Below, in pieces: positions 6,998-14,607 of a stretch of DNA of 37,416 bases (positions are counted from its first letter, which is position 1; each line of letters begins with the position of its first letter). The notes beneath the pieces were generated by a model. The model saw only the letters and a program-made list of their open reading frames with translations. It was not told the DNA's origin and did not search any database. The position numbers and the translations under genes are program-made. The DNA comes from an uncultured Elusimicrobia bacterium. GTDB taxonomy: Bacteria > Elusimicrobiota > Elusimicrobia > Elusimicrobiales > UBA9959. The DNA is taken from contig CALMZU010000318.1 of NCBI GenBank assembly GCA_937870775.1, positions 1 to 37,416 on the forward strand. Direction: 5' to 3'.

Positions 6998-8065
6998 ATG
7001 GACATAGCCTCTATACGCAACTGGTTCGACACTTCCGTGGTGCTGGGCAACACGCCTTACGCCTACCTGGTGGCGCTGATAGCCTTCGGCGCGGCGCTGG
7101 CCCTGCTCTACATCATAAAGAACATCGGCATAGCCCGCCTGAAGGCGCTGGCCGAGAAGACCGAGACCGACCTCGACGACCTGGTGATCTCGCTGATAGA
7201 GAAGCTGCGCTGGTTCGAGTACCAGCTGGTGGCCCTCTACGTGGCCACCCGCTACCTGCAGCGCGCGCCGGTCTTCGACACCGCGCTCAAGGTGCTGCTG
7301 CTCCTGGTCTTCACCTACCGCGGCATCACCATAGTGCAGGACCTGCTCTCCTACTGGATCAACAAGATAGCCGCGCAGCGCCAGCTTTCCGGCGCGGCCA
7401 GGGCCTCGGTGGTGAACAGCACGCAGATCATCATGCGCGCGCTGGTCTGGGTGGCCGCGGTGCTGTTCATCCTCGACAACCTCGGGGTCAACATCTCGGC
7501 GGTGCTCACCGGCCTCGGCATCGGCGGCGTCGCGGTGGCCCTGGCCGCCCAGGCGATCCTCGGCGACCTGTTCAACTTCTTCGTGATACTGCTCGACAAG
7601 CCCTTCAACATCGGCGACTTCATAGTCTCCGACGCTGTCAGCGGCACGATAGAGCACATCGGCCTCAAGTCCACCCGCATACGCAGCATCTCCGGCGAGA
7701 TGGTGGTGGTCTCCAACTCCAACCTGCTGGGGTCCCGCATACGCAACTACAAGGACCTCACCAAACGCCGCGTGGTGTTCAAGACCGGCGTGACCTACGA
7801 GACTAAGCCCGAACTGCTCAGGCGCATCCCGTCGCTGATACAGGAAGCCGTGAAGTCGGTGCCCAAGTCGGAGTTCGACCGCTGCAACCTGTACAACTGC
7901 GGCGATTTCTCGCTGGATTTCGAGACGGTGTACTACCTCAACGAGCCGGATTACGCCGCCTACATGGCCGCGCACGAAAAGGTGCTGCTGGCCCTGATAG
8001 AATCTTTCGCCGCCGCCGGGGCCGAGATGGCCTATCCGACGCAGACGGTGCTGGTGAAGAAATGA
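6998..8065 (+). CDS. MscS-family mechanosensitive ion channel
   Basis: 355-residue small-conductance mechanosensitive channel that releases solutes on hypo-osmotic shock; inner membrane. About four or five N-terminal helices precede the pore helix, whose Gly/Ala pattern is plain: LTGLGIGGVAVALAAQAILGDLFNFFVILLDKPFNIGDFI (around residues 170-210). The beta domain follows (GTIEHIGLKSTRIRSISGEMVVVSNSNLLGSRIRNY), then the alpha/beta C-terminal domain. Length is in the usual MscS/YnaI-like range. Transcribed from its own leaderless-type promoter just after the hydrogenase terminator. The stop TGA is followed by an SD for the parvulin gene, so the two are probably co-transcribed. Confidence 0.92.
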   Translation: MDIASIRNWFDTSVVLGNTPYAYLVALIAFGAALALLYIIKNIGIARLKALAEKTETDLDDLVISLIEKLRWFEYQLVALYVATRYLQRAPVFDTALKVLLLLVFTYRGITIVQDLLSYWINKIAAQRQLSGAARASVVNSTQIIMRALVWVAAVLFILDNLGVNISAVLTGLGIGGVAVALAAQAILGDLFNFFVILLDKPFNIGDFIVSDAVSGTIEHIGLKSTRIRSISGEMVVVSNSNLLGSRIRNYKDLTKRRVVFKTGVTYETKPELLRRIPSLIQEAVKSVPKSEFDRCNLYNCGDFSLDFETVYYLNEPDYAAYMAAHEKVLLALIESFAAAGAEMAYPTQTVLVKK

Positions 8066-8076
8066 CGGAGGGGAAC

Positions 8077-8934
8077 ATGAAAAGAACGATACTGACGGCC
8101 GCGGCGCTGGCGCTGCTGGCCGGGACCGCGGCCGCGGCCGACCGGACGCTGGCGACGGTGAACGGGGAGAAGATAACGGCCGAGGACCTGACGAAGAAGC
8201 TCTGGTGGCAGCACGCCGCGCAGGGCCTGACCGACCTGGTGGACGAGCGGCTGGTGCTGCAGGAGGCCGCGAGGCTGGGCCTCAAGGCCGACGAGAAGGA
8301 AGTCGCGGCCCGCTACGCCGCCCTCGAGGCCGGCACGCAGGACAAGGCAGCTTTCGAGCGGAACCTGAAGTCGGTGGGCTGGAGCCCCGACGAGCTGCGC
8401 GGCCTGCTGCGCCGCCAGATGCTGATGCGCGCCGCGGTAATGGCGGCGAAGAAGATCGCCGTCACCGACGAGGACGCGAAGGCCTTCTTCGAGAAGAACA
8501 AGGACCGCCTCGGCGCCTCCGAGGCCGTGAAGCTGAGCCAGATCTACGTCAACACGAAGGCGGAGGCGGACGACGCCTACGACCTCCTCACCAACGTGGG
8601 TGCGGATTTCGCCAAGCTCTCCGCCCTGAAGTCCGCCGACGCCAGCCTCAAGAAGAACGGCGGCGCGCTGGGCTACATCTCGCGCGGCATGCTGCAGCCC
8701 GAGATAGAGAAGGAGGTCTTCGCGCTGAAGGCCGGCCAGTACACGAAGCCCATGCAGACCGGAGCGGGCTTCAGCATCTTCCGGGCCGACGAGATCAGGC
8801 AGGGCCAGCCCGCCTCCTACGAGAAGGTGCAGAACGACATAAAGACCGCCCTGCTGAACCAGGCCGTGACCCAGAAACTGCCCGAACTGGCGGCCGAGCT
8901 GAGGCAGAAGGCCAAGATAGCCGTAACGAAGTAG
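8077..8934 (+). CDS. Periplasmic PpiC/SurA-type peptidyl-prolyl isomerase
   Basis: 285-residue exported foldase. I chose ATG 8077 over 8062 because GGAGGGG lies 6 nt upstream of it and because it begins a clean signal peptide (MKRTILTAAALALLAGTAAAA, cleavage near residue 21). A SurA_N-like helical region (about 22-145, LVDERLVLQEAARLGL...) is followed by a parvulin domain: VKLSQIYVNTKAEADDAYDLL...GADFAKLSALKSADASLKKNGGALGYISRGMLQPEIEKEVFALKAGQYT....GFSIFRADEI. It assists folding of exported proteins. No lipobox is present, so it is soluble periplasmic and not PrsA-like. Whether isomerase activity is retained is unknown. Confidence 0.87.
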   Translation: MKRTILTAAALALLAGTAAAADRTLATVNGEKITAEDLTKKLWWQHAAQGLTDLVDERLVLQEAARLGLKADEKEVAARYAALEAGTQDKAAFERNLKSVGWSPDELRGLLRRQMLMRAAVMAAKKIAVTDEDAKAFFEKNKDRLGASEAVKLSQIYVNTKAEADDAYDLLTNVGADFAKLSALKSADASLKKNGGALGYISRGMLQPEIEKEVFALKAGQYTKPMQTGAGFSIFRADEIRQGQPASYEKVQNDIKTALLNQAVTQKLPELAAELRQKAKIAVTK

Positions 8935-8954
8935 CTTCGCAAAGCCGTAAAGAA

Positions 8955-8986
8955 GGCGGGGCCGGAATATCCGGCCCCGCCTTTTT
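8955..8986 (+). terminator. Terminator between convergent genes
   Basis: 11-bp inverted repeat GGCGGGGCCGG/CCGGCCCCGCC with loop AATAT, then TTTTT on the plus strand for the parvulin gene. On the minus strand the repeat is followed by TTCTTT, so it may also end the 9005-12519 operon. Confidence 0.85.
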
Positions 8987-9004
8987 CGCGCCCCGGGAGG
9001 GGGC

Positions 9005-9736
9005 TTACTGGGCGGCTTCGCCCTCGGAGGCTTCCTTCTTGCGCAGCAGCTCGTGCACTATGAAGTATACCACCATGCCGGCCAGTATTATCTGGGTGGC
9101 GTAGAAGTAGTTGCCGCCGGAGAAGGTGTACAGGTCGTCGAAGCGCCCGTACAGCAGAGAGAAGCGGGCCATCACGGTATTGCCGAACGACGCGCCGAAG
9201 TAGATCATCAGGAAGTAGACGCCGATGTTCGACACCTTCTTGAAGTGGCCCTGGTGCTCCACCGAGAAGAAGAAGTAGAACAGCACGCAGACCAGGCCCA
9301 CGGCCACGATCAGCGAGTTGACGATGGCCAGCGGCGTCATAGAGCTCACGCCCGCCAGCGGCTGCAGCGTGCCCATGATCTGGTTCATGAAGTCGGTGGC
9401 GAGGCTGGCCGGTATGGCGAGGCCCGCGCCGTAGCCCATCAGGAACGTGAAGCCGTACCGCGAGATCCACGAGATCTTCGGGATGAACTGGGTCATCAGC
9501 GAGAGGCCGAGGATCGACGGGACCAGCACCATCAGGTCGCCGTTGGAGATCGGGGTCCAGATCTTGGGGCCCCAGACCGAGAACACCGACACCTGGAACA
9601 GCCAGCCCATGCCGGCGCCGAGGTACAGGTGCTCCGCTATCTTGAAGAACGGATTGTCCTTGTAAAGGAAGCTGAACAGCGCTATCGTGAGGCCGGTCGC
9701 CAGCCAGGCTCCCGCTATCATCCAAGGTTCTGACAT
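9005..9736 (-). CDS. Polytopic membrane protein of the DUF6754-like operon
   Basis: 243-residue membrane protein; function not recognised. About six or seven hydrophobic helices. The N-terminus is MSEPWMIAGAWLATGLTIALFSFLYKDNPFFKIAEHLYLGAGMGW and the C-terminal cytoplasmic tail is charged (LLRKKEASEGEAAQ). A conserved-looking loop FKIAEHLYLGAGMGW and FSVWGPKIW could be family signatures. Last gene of the four-gene minus-strand operon, 24 nt downstream of its neighbour, with a strong AGGAGA Shine-Dalgarno. Its constant company with two other membrane proteins and an FN3/DUF6754-like protein suggests one membrane complex, which is inference. I see no transporter, protease or enzyme motif. Confidence 0.8.
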   Translation of the reverse strand: MSEPWMIAGAWLATGLTIALFSFLYKDNPFFKIAEHLYLGAGMGWLFQVSVFSVWGPKIWTPISNGDLMVLVPSILGLSLMTQFIPKISWISRYGFTFLMGYGAGLAIPASLATDFMNQIMGTLQPLAGVSSMTPLAIVNSLIVAVGLVCVLFYFFFSVEHQGHFKKVSNIGVYFLMIYFGASFGNTVMARFSLLYGRFDDLYTFSGGNYFYATQIILAGMVVYFIVHELLRKKEASEGEAAQ

Positions 9737-9760
9737 AGTTTTCTCCTGTCTCCTAAAGCC

Positions 9761-10582
9761 TTAAAGGAACTTGACCACCAGCAGTATGATGTTGGAGGTC
9801 AGTATCAGCACCAGCACCAGCAGGTTGCCGAGGTTCAGCGCGTCTATGCCGGAAGTGCCCTTGCCGGGCTGGCCCAGCAGCACCTCGTACTCGGCCGCGC
9901 CCTTCATGCCGCCGAGCAGGCCCTTGAGCTGGCCGGTCTGCAGGTAGGGGCCGTAGCCGGGCTGGCTGATGGCGGTGACGCCGCCCGCCACCGGCACGTT
10001 GAACTTGTCGCCGACGAGGGCGACCCAGGAATCCATGATGCCGGTGCCGGTCACGCAGACCACCATCGCCATGTTCTTGTAGTTCTTTATGCCGTTAAGC
10101 ACGGGCATCGTGGAGACGTCCCTGCCGTTGCGGTCCACGGTGTAGATGCCGTACATGTTGGAGGCCATCTGGGTCAGCGCCGCCACGACGTTGGGCATGT
10201 AGGGGAACACCACGTAGTCGACGCCGTCGACCTTATTGTATTCCTTGCTGACCTTGCTGAAGATCTCCTCTATCAGGCCGGTGGAGCCGGACACGTAGGT
10301 GACCACGCCGACGCGCAGGTTCTTCTTGAACGCGTGGCGCACCAGCGCGGTGGCCATCGGGTGCAGCTCGGGCTTGGTCGAGGGGTCATAATCGAGCGAC
10401 AGCATCAGGAAGGAGCCCGGGGGCAGGGCGTCTATGGCCTTGTATACCCTCTCGGTCTCCTGGGCTATGCTCTTGTTCGGCAGGCCGAGCGGCTTCATCA
10501 CCGGGATGAAGAGGGCCAGCGTGAGGAGCAGGAATATCCAGCGCCTGTCTATCTTGAAGAATTTCTGGAGCGTTTCTTTCAT
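9761..10582 (-). CDS. Membrane-anchored alpha/beta-domain protein, unknown function
   Basis: 273-residue protein, not recognised. One N-terminal helix (about residues 14-30, RRWIFLLLTLALFIPVM) with positive residues before it suggests a periplasmic soluble domain (about 40-235) that alternates beta strands and helices like a Rossmann fold (SFLMLSLDYDPS, NLRVGVVTYVSG, VDYVVFPYMPN, MAMVVCVTGTG). A C-terminal helix (about 248-272) follows. The last 50 residues (AAEYEVLLG...ALNLGNLLVLVLILTSNIILL) resemble the end of the DUF6754-like protein of the same operon. It lies 1 nt from the upstream gene's stop. A catalytic site is not evident. It could be a sensor or a receptor, which I cannot decide. 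Confidence 0.8.
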   Translation of the reverse strand: MKETLQKFFKIDRRWIFLLLTLALFIPVMKPLGLPNKSIAQETERVYKAIDALPPGSFLMLSLDYDPSTKPELHPMATALVRHAFKKNLRVGVVTYVSGSTGLIEEIFSKVSKEYNKVDGVDYVVFPYMPNVVAALTQMASNMYGIYTVDRNGRDVSTMPVLNGIKNYKNMAMVVCVTGTGIMDSWVALVGDKFNVPVAGGVTAISQPGYGPYLQTGQLKGLLGGMKGAAEYEVLLGQPGKGTSGIDALNLGNLLVLVLILTSNIILLVVKFL

Positions 10583-10583
10583 A

Positions 10584-11252
10584 TTAGTCCCTGCCGAGGT
10601 ACTGCTTCTCGATGCCGAAGATGATCTTGAACGAGGTGACCACCGCGCCTATGGCGATGCCGATCATGATGCCGCGCTTGCCGGCCACGGCGGGCACGGC
10701 CATGATCCAGCCTATCACCTGGGAGACGGTGTAGCCGGTCCAGCCGAGAACCTTGTCCCAGATCAGCTGGCCGAGCGGCACCTTGCCGAGTATCAGGATG
10801 AAGGCCGCGACGAACAGCACGAAGGCCTGCGCCGACTTTATCCTGAACGAGCGGTAGGCGGTGGACACTATGTAGAACGCGAGCACGGCGAACATCGTGC
10901 CGGCCAGAGCGTTGTAGATATGCCTGTAGGACCAGCCAAGGGCGGTTATGCTGCCCGCCTCCATCGTGCGGCCTTTTGTGACGATCGCGGGGACCACCAT
11001 GGCGAGGAAGCCGATAAACACGAAGATGCTGTAGCCCCAGCCGGGCACCTGCCTGGTTATCTTCCCGTAGTGGGTGCGGAACAGGCTGATGAGGCCCAGC
11101 ATGAAGGCGAAGGCCATCACTATGTTCTCCCACTTGCTGACGGTCTCCACGAAGTCCACGGCCACCTTGTGCGGGACATAATAGGAAAGCAGCGTAAGCA
11201 CACCGACCGTGAACACTATCGCGAGGGGTATGGTCTTTTTTATCAATTTCAT
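10584..11252 (-). CDS. Polytopic membrane protein, unknown function
   Basis: 222-residue membrane protein, not recognised. About six hydrophobic segments: near residues 7-25, 43-60, 72-90, 112-130, 140-158 and 195-212. N-terminus MKLIKKTIPLAIVFTVGVLTLLSYYVP. Between helices lie polar stretches such as FRTHYGKITRQVPGWG and STAYRSFRIKSA. Second gene of the operon: it begins directly after the DUF6754-like stop (TGATATG arrangement) and ends 1 nt before the next ATG, so the four products are probably made in step. No charged catalytic motif or known transporter signature is seen. Likely a structural membrane subunit, by inference only. Confidence 0.8.
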   Translation of the reverse strand: MKLIKKTIPLAIVFTVGVLTLLSYYVPHKVAVDFVETVSKWENIVMAFAFMLGLISLFRTHYGKITRQVPGWGYSIFVFIGFLAMVVPAIVTKGRTMEAGSITALGWSYRHIYNALAGTMFAVLAFYIVSTAYRSFRIKSAQAFVLFVAAFILILGKVPLGQLIWDKVLGWTGYTVSQVIGWIMAVPAVAGKRGIMIGIAIGAVVTSFKIIFGIEKQYLGRD

Positions 11253-11253
11253 A

Positions 11254-12519
11254 TCAATAGGCCTTGAAGACGTTGACTACCACGTTCACCAGGGTGTCCC
11301 AGTGGAACTTGGCGCCCAGCATCACGATGACGGTGCCGAAAAGCACCGCGAGCATGACGACGAGCTTGCCGAAGTCCTGCACCTTGAGGGCGCTCAGGAG
11401 CATCGGCTCCTTCGACAGGTAGGCGCCGGCGGCGTAGAGTTCCTCGCCGATGAGGGTGTAGTCGCAGGCGGTGAAGAAGAAGGGCAGCTGGCCCTCGGCG
11501 TCGGTGCCGGCTATCTGTATGGCGCCGTTGGCGGCGCCCACCTCGGCCAGGAGCAGGGCCTCGGCGGAGAAGTAGCCCATGAAGAACACGGCGGCCGGCT
11601 TCTCGCGGGCTATAAGGCCGTCGACCGAGGCGGCGAAGGAGAACTGGTCCTGGCTGACGAAGAAGTTGGAGTCGTCGCGGTAGGAGTCCGGGCGGCCGGC
11701 CTCCAGGTAGGACTGCTTCACGACCTCTTTGCAGACCGTCATCACGACGGGGTCGTAATGCGGTACCTGGATCATGCTGTCGTACTGCGCCACCTTCTTG
11801 GAGACCTCGCCCAGGATGAACGTCGAGGCTATCGTGCCGATGTAGCTGATCGGCTGGTTGCCGGTGGTGTAGTAGATCGGCTTGCCCATCTCGGTGGCGC
11901 GGCCGATCGCCTCGTCTATGGCGTCGAGGCCGGCTATGCGGCGTATGAACAGGCCCTTGCGCTTGGCGTGGGAGACGGCCCAGAAGAACACGCCCACCAG
12001 GACCACGAAGAGCACGACGTTATTGAGGCGGTCCAGGCGGAACCAGTTGCCCTTGGGCTCGGCGGAAACCGGCTCGGAGGCGGCGGTCACGACGCCGTTG
12101 ACGGAGGACTCCACCTTGAAATGCACGACGGTGCCGGCGGGCAGCTCGCCGAAGGCGGCGTTGAGGTCCACCTTCAGGGCATGCTCGCTCGAGGAGCCGT
12201 CCCAGGCCCAGAAGGGCAGGTCCACGCTCTTGCCGCTGTTGCCGGCGGCCTTGAATTCGTCGGCCTTTACCCAGCCGCCGTTCTCGACGGTGGAGGCGAA
12301 CACGGTGTACACCGTGTCGGGCGTCTCGGCGTGGCCGACCGGCCAGCGGAGCAGGGCGGCCCCGCCGACGTCGTAGGGCATGTCGGCGGCGGCGAAGCCG
12401 GTTATGGCCGCCGCCGGCTGGGCGGGGGCCTTCTTAACCGCGGCGGGCTTGGCCGCGAAGGCCGAGCCCGCCGTGAAAAGAAATAAAACGGCGAGATGGA
12501 GCGCTTTATTCTTGGTCAT
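11254..12519 (-). CDS. Exported FN3-like / DUF6754-like membrane protein
   Basis: 421-residue protein leading the operon. A signal peptide (residues 1-22, ..LFLFTAGSAFA) and an Ala/Pro/Lys linker precede a beta-rich region resembling fibronectin type III (about 48-155, GGAALLRWPVGHAETPDTVYTVFAS...GTVVHFKVESSVNG). A helix follows (about 166-186), with positive residues after it (SHAKRKGLFIRR), so the next domain should be cytoplasmic. That domain opens with GLDAIDEAIGRATEMGKPIYYTTG, which I associate from memory with DUF6754 proteins, and ends near residue 385 before a C-terminal helix. Its promoter is close to leaderless. The function is unknown; a DUF6754 profile search would settle the family. 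Confidence 0.75.
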   Translation of the reverse strand: MTKNKALHLAVLFLFTAGSAFAAKPAAVKKAPAQPAAAITGFAAADMPYDVGGAALLRWPVGHAETPDTVYTVFASTVENGGWVKADEFKAAGNSGKSVDLPFWAWDGSSSEHALKVDLNAAFGELPAGTVVHFKVESSVNGVVTAASEPVSAEPKGNWFRLDRLNNVVLFVVLVGVFFWAVSHAKRKGLFIRRIAGLDAIDEAIGRATEMGKPIYYTTGNQPISYIGTIASTFILGEVSKKVAQYDSMIQVPHYDPVVMTVCKEVVKQSYLEAGRPDSYRDDSNFFVSQDQFSFAASVDGLIAREKPAAVFFMGYFSAEALLLAEVGAANGAIQIAGTDAEGQLPFFFTACDYTLIGEELYAAGAYLSKEPMLLSALKVQDFGKLVVMLAVLFGTVIVMLGAKFHWDTLVNVVVNVFKAY

Positions 12520-12530
12520 ATCTGAAGAAT

Positions 12531-12559
12531 AATATACCTTTTAAGGACCCCTGTATCAA
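12531..12559 (-). promoter_or_regulatory. Sigma70-type promoter of the DUF6754-like operon
   Basis: On the minus strand, TTGATA (12554-12559), 17 nt, TATATT (12531-12536). The -10 ends 11 nt before the ATG at 12519, leaving a predicted leader of about 4 nt and no Shine-Dalgarno. The -35 directly abuts the T-run of the preceding operon's terminator. Confidence 0.75.
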
Positions 12560-12592
12560 GAAAAAAACGGACGGCCCGCTGGGGCCGTCCGT
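12560..12592 (-). terminator. Intrinsic terminator of the yej operon
   Basis: Read on the minus strand: ACGGACGGCCC, 4-nt loop, GGGCCGTCCGT, then TTTTTTTC. It lies 30 nt after the last ATPase gene and runs straight into the -35 box of the next operon. Confidence 0.88.
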
Positions 12593-12621
12593 CCGACGTG
12601 AAAACGCCCCGCGGAGGGGGG

Positions 12622-13608
12622 TCACACGTAAGGGCACGCGGCGAAGTGGCCGGGGGCCTTTTCGACGAGCTCCGGCACCTTCAGCGCGCACTCGGGCTTG
12701 GCCATGTGGCAGCGGGTACGGAAGCCGCAACCCGACGGTTTCGCGAGCGGGCTCGGCACGTCGCCCTTGAGTATGATGCGCTCGCCGCGGGTCTTGTGCG
12801 GGTCCGGCAGCGGGGCGGCCGACATCAGCGCCTTCGTATACGGGTGAAGCGGGTTCCTGTTGACGTCGCGGCTGGAGCCTATCTCCACCATGTTGCCGAG
12901 GTACATCACGGCTATGCGGTCGCTGATATGCTCCACGACCGACAGGTCGTGGGCGATGAAGAGGTAGGAGAGGCCGAACTCGGCCTGCAGGTCCTCGAGC
13001 AGGTTTATGATCTGCGCCTGTATGGAGACGTCGAGCGCGCTGACCGGCTCGTCGGCTATGATGAAGGCGGGATTCGTGGCGAGGGCGCGGGCCAGGCCGA
13101 CGCGCTGGCGCTGGCCGCCGGAGAACTCGTGCGGGTAGCGGGCGGCGTAGGCGGCGCGCAGGCCCACCTTCTCGAGCAGCCAGGCCACCTTCTCGCGTTT
13201 CTCCTTGGCGCTCATGCCGGGCATGTGTATGTCGAGCGGCTCGCTGACTATGGCCTCAACCGACATGCGGGGGTTAAGGGACGAGTACGGGTCCTGGAAG
13301 ACCATCTGCATGCGCGAGCGGAAAGGGCGCATGGCCTTGTGGTTCAGGCCCGCGATGTTGGACACCTTGCCGTCGGCGCCGGCGAAGAGCACCTCGCCCG
13401 ACGTGACCGGCGCCAGGTTTATCAGCGCTTTGCCCACCGTGGTCTTGCCGCAGCCGGACTCGCCCACCATGCCCAGCGTTTCGCCGGGCTTAACGGAGAA
13501 GGAAACCCCGTCGACGGCCTTGACCTCGCCGACCTTGCCGAGGAAGAGGCCGCCGTGTATGGGGAAATGCACCTTGAGGTCTTTTACTTCCAGTATGTTC
13601 TCGCTCAT
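12622..13608 (-). CDS. Oligopeptide ABC transporter ATPase (DppF/OppF-like, YejF C-half)
   Basis: 328-residue ATPase of the peptide uptake transporter. The ORF track begins at 13692, but residues before [15 protein letters not shown] overlap the upstream ATPase out of frame. The ATG at 13608, 2 nt after that gene's stop and preceded by AGAGGG, fits the family. Motifs: Walker [11 protein letters not shown]-loop [11 protein letters not shown], signature [14 protein letters not shown], Walker [14 protein letters not shown]-loop IAHDLSVV. The C-terminal oligo_HPY region carries cysteines (GCGFRTRC...EC...ACP). E. coli YejF fuses two such ATPases in one chain; here they are separate genes. Confidence 0.93.
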   Translation of the reverse strand: MSENILEVKDLKVHFPIHGGLFLGKVGEVKAVDGVSFSVKPGETLGMVGESGCGKTTVGKALINLAPVTSGEVLFAGADGKVSNIAGLNHKAMRPFRSRMQMVFQDPYSSLNPRMSVEAIVSEPLDIHMPGMSAKEKREKVAWLLEKVGLRAAYAARYPHEFSGGQRQRVGLARALATNPAFIIADEPVSALDVSIQAQIINLLEDLQAEFGLSYLFIAHDLSVVEHISDRIAVMYLGNMVEIGSSRDVNRNPLHPYTKALMSAAPLPDPHKTRGERIILKGDVPSPLAKPSGCGFRTRCHMAKPECALKVPELVEKAPGHFAACPYV

Positions 13609-13610
13609 GT

Positions 13611-14603
13611 TCAGGCCCTCTTTTTGCATTTGTGGCACCTTACCAGCCGGCCGGGGGAGACTTCCACCAGTTCGGGCTCGCTCTCGCGGCACTCGGGGCC
13701 GGCCTCGGGGCAGCGGTTGTTGAACTTGCAGCCCTGCGGGAAGCTGAGTATGTCGGGCACCATGCCCTCTATCACGGGCAGGCGTTTGCCGGGCTCGTTC
13801 TTGAAGCCGGGCAGGGATTTCAGCAGGCCTATCGTGTAGGGGTGCATCGGCTCGTCGAAGAGCGGCTTCACCTCGGAGATCTCCTGTATGCGGCCGCCGT
13901 ACATCACGGCCACGCGCTGGCAGGTCTCGGCCACCACCGCGAGGTCGTGCGTGATGAGCAGTATCGCGGCGTCCTTGGTCTTCTTCTTGACGTCCAGCAT
14001 CAGGTCCAGGATCTGGGCCTGTATCGTAACGTCGAGGGCGGTGGTGGGCTCGTCGGCTATCAGCAGCGCCGGGTCCGAGGCCAGCGCCATGGCTATCATC
14101 ACGCGCTGGCGCATGCCGCCGGAGAACTGGTGCGGGTAATCCTTCAGGCGGGCCTTAGGGGACGGTATGCCTACGAGACCCAGCATCTCGGCCGCCCGCT
14201 CCTCCACCTGTTTCTCCGTCAGCTGCTCCTGGTGGAAGCGTATGGCCTCCATCAGCTGCCAGCCTATGGAGAAGACCGGGTTCAGCGAGGTCATCGGCTC
14301 CTGGAAGATCATCGAGATCTCCTTGCCGCGGATCTTCCTCATCTCGGGATAGGTCAGCTTAAGCAGGTCCCGGCCGCGGAAGATGATCTCGCCGCCGGTG
14401 ATCTTGCCGGGGGGATCGGGGATGAGGCGCAGTATGCTCAGCGCGGTCACGGACTTGCCGCAGCCTGACTCGCCGACGAGGCCCAGCACCTCGTTCTCGC
14501 AGATGTGGAAATCCACGCCGTCTACGGCCTTGGCTACCTTGTCCTCCACCTGGAAGCAGGTCTTGAGGCCCTTAACCTCGAGAAGTTTTTTCGTTCCGGT
14601 CAT
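13611..14603 (-). CDS. Oligopeptide ABC transporter ATPase (DppD/OppD-like, YejF N-half)
   Basis: 330-residue ATPase that pairs with the product of the next gene to power the Yej-type permease. Motifs: Walker [14 protein letters not shown]-loop [17 protein letters not shown], signature [14 protein letters not shown], Walker [20 protein letters not shown]-loop ITHDLAVV. The C-terminal oligo_HPY domain has four cysteines ([15 protein letters not shown]...RCHKC), which in some DppD/OppD proteins bind a [4Fe-4S] cluster. It starts 4 nt after the permease gene and ends 2 nt before the second ATPase, so the five genes form one operon. Confidence 0.93.
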   Translation of the reverse strand: MTGTKKLLEVKGLKTCFQVEDKVAKAVDGVDFHICENEVLGLVGESGCGKSVTALSILRLIPDPPGKITGGEIIFRGRDLLKLTYPEMRKIRGKEISMIFQEPMTSLNPVFSIGWQLMEAIRFHQEQLTEKQVEERAAEMLGLVGIPSPKARLKDYPHQFSGGMRQRVMIAMALASDPALLIADEPTTALDVTIQAQILDLMLDVKKKTKDAAILLITHDLAVVAETCQRVAVMYGGRIQEISEVKPLFDEPMHPYTIGLLKSLPGFKNEPGKRLPVIEGMVPDILSFPQGCKFNNRCPEAGPECRESEPELVEVSPGRLVRCHKCKKRA

Positions 14604-14607
14604 ATTG

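Noticed and set aside
4361-7975. 1204-aa minus-strand ORF opposite the hydrogenase and mscS genes
   Set aside because: Antisense shadow of GC3-biased coding DNA. The plus strand carries well-recognised genes with SD sequences, and the translated ORF is Arg/His/Val/Ala-rich with no domain.
8062-8076. Alternative start of the parvulin gene
   Set aside because: It would add MTEGN before the signal peptide and places the GGAGGGG ribosome site inside the gene.
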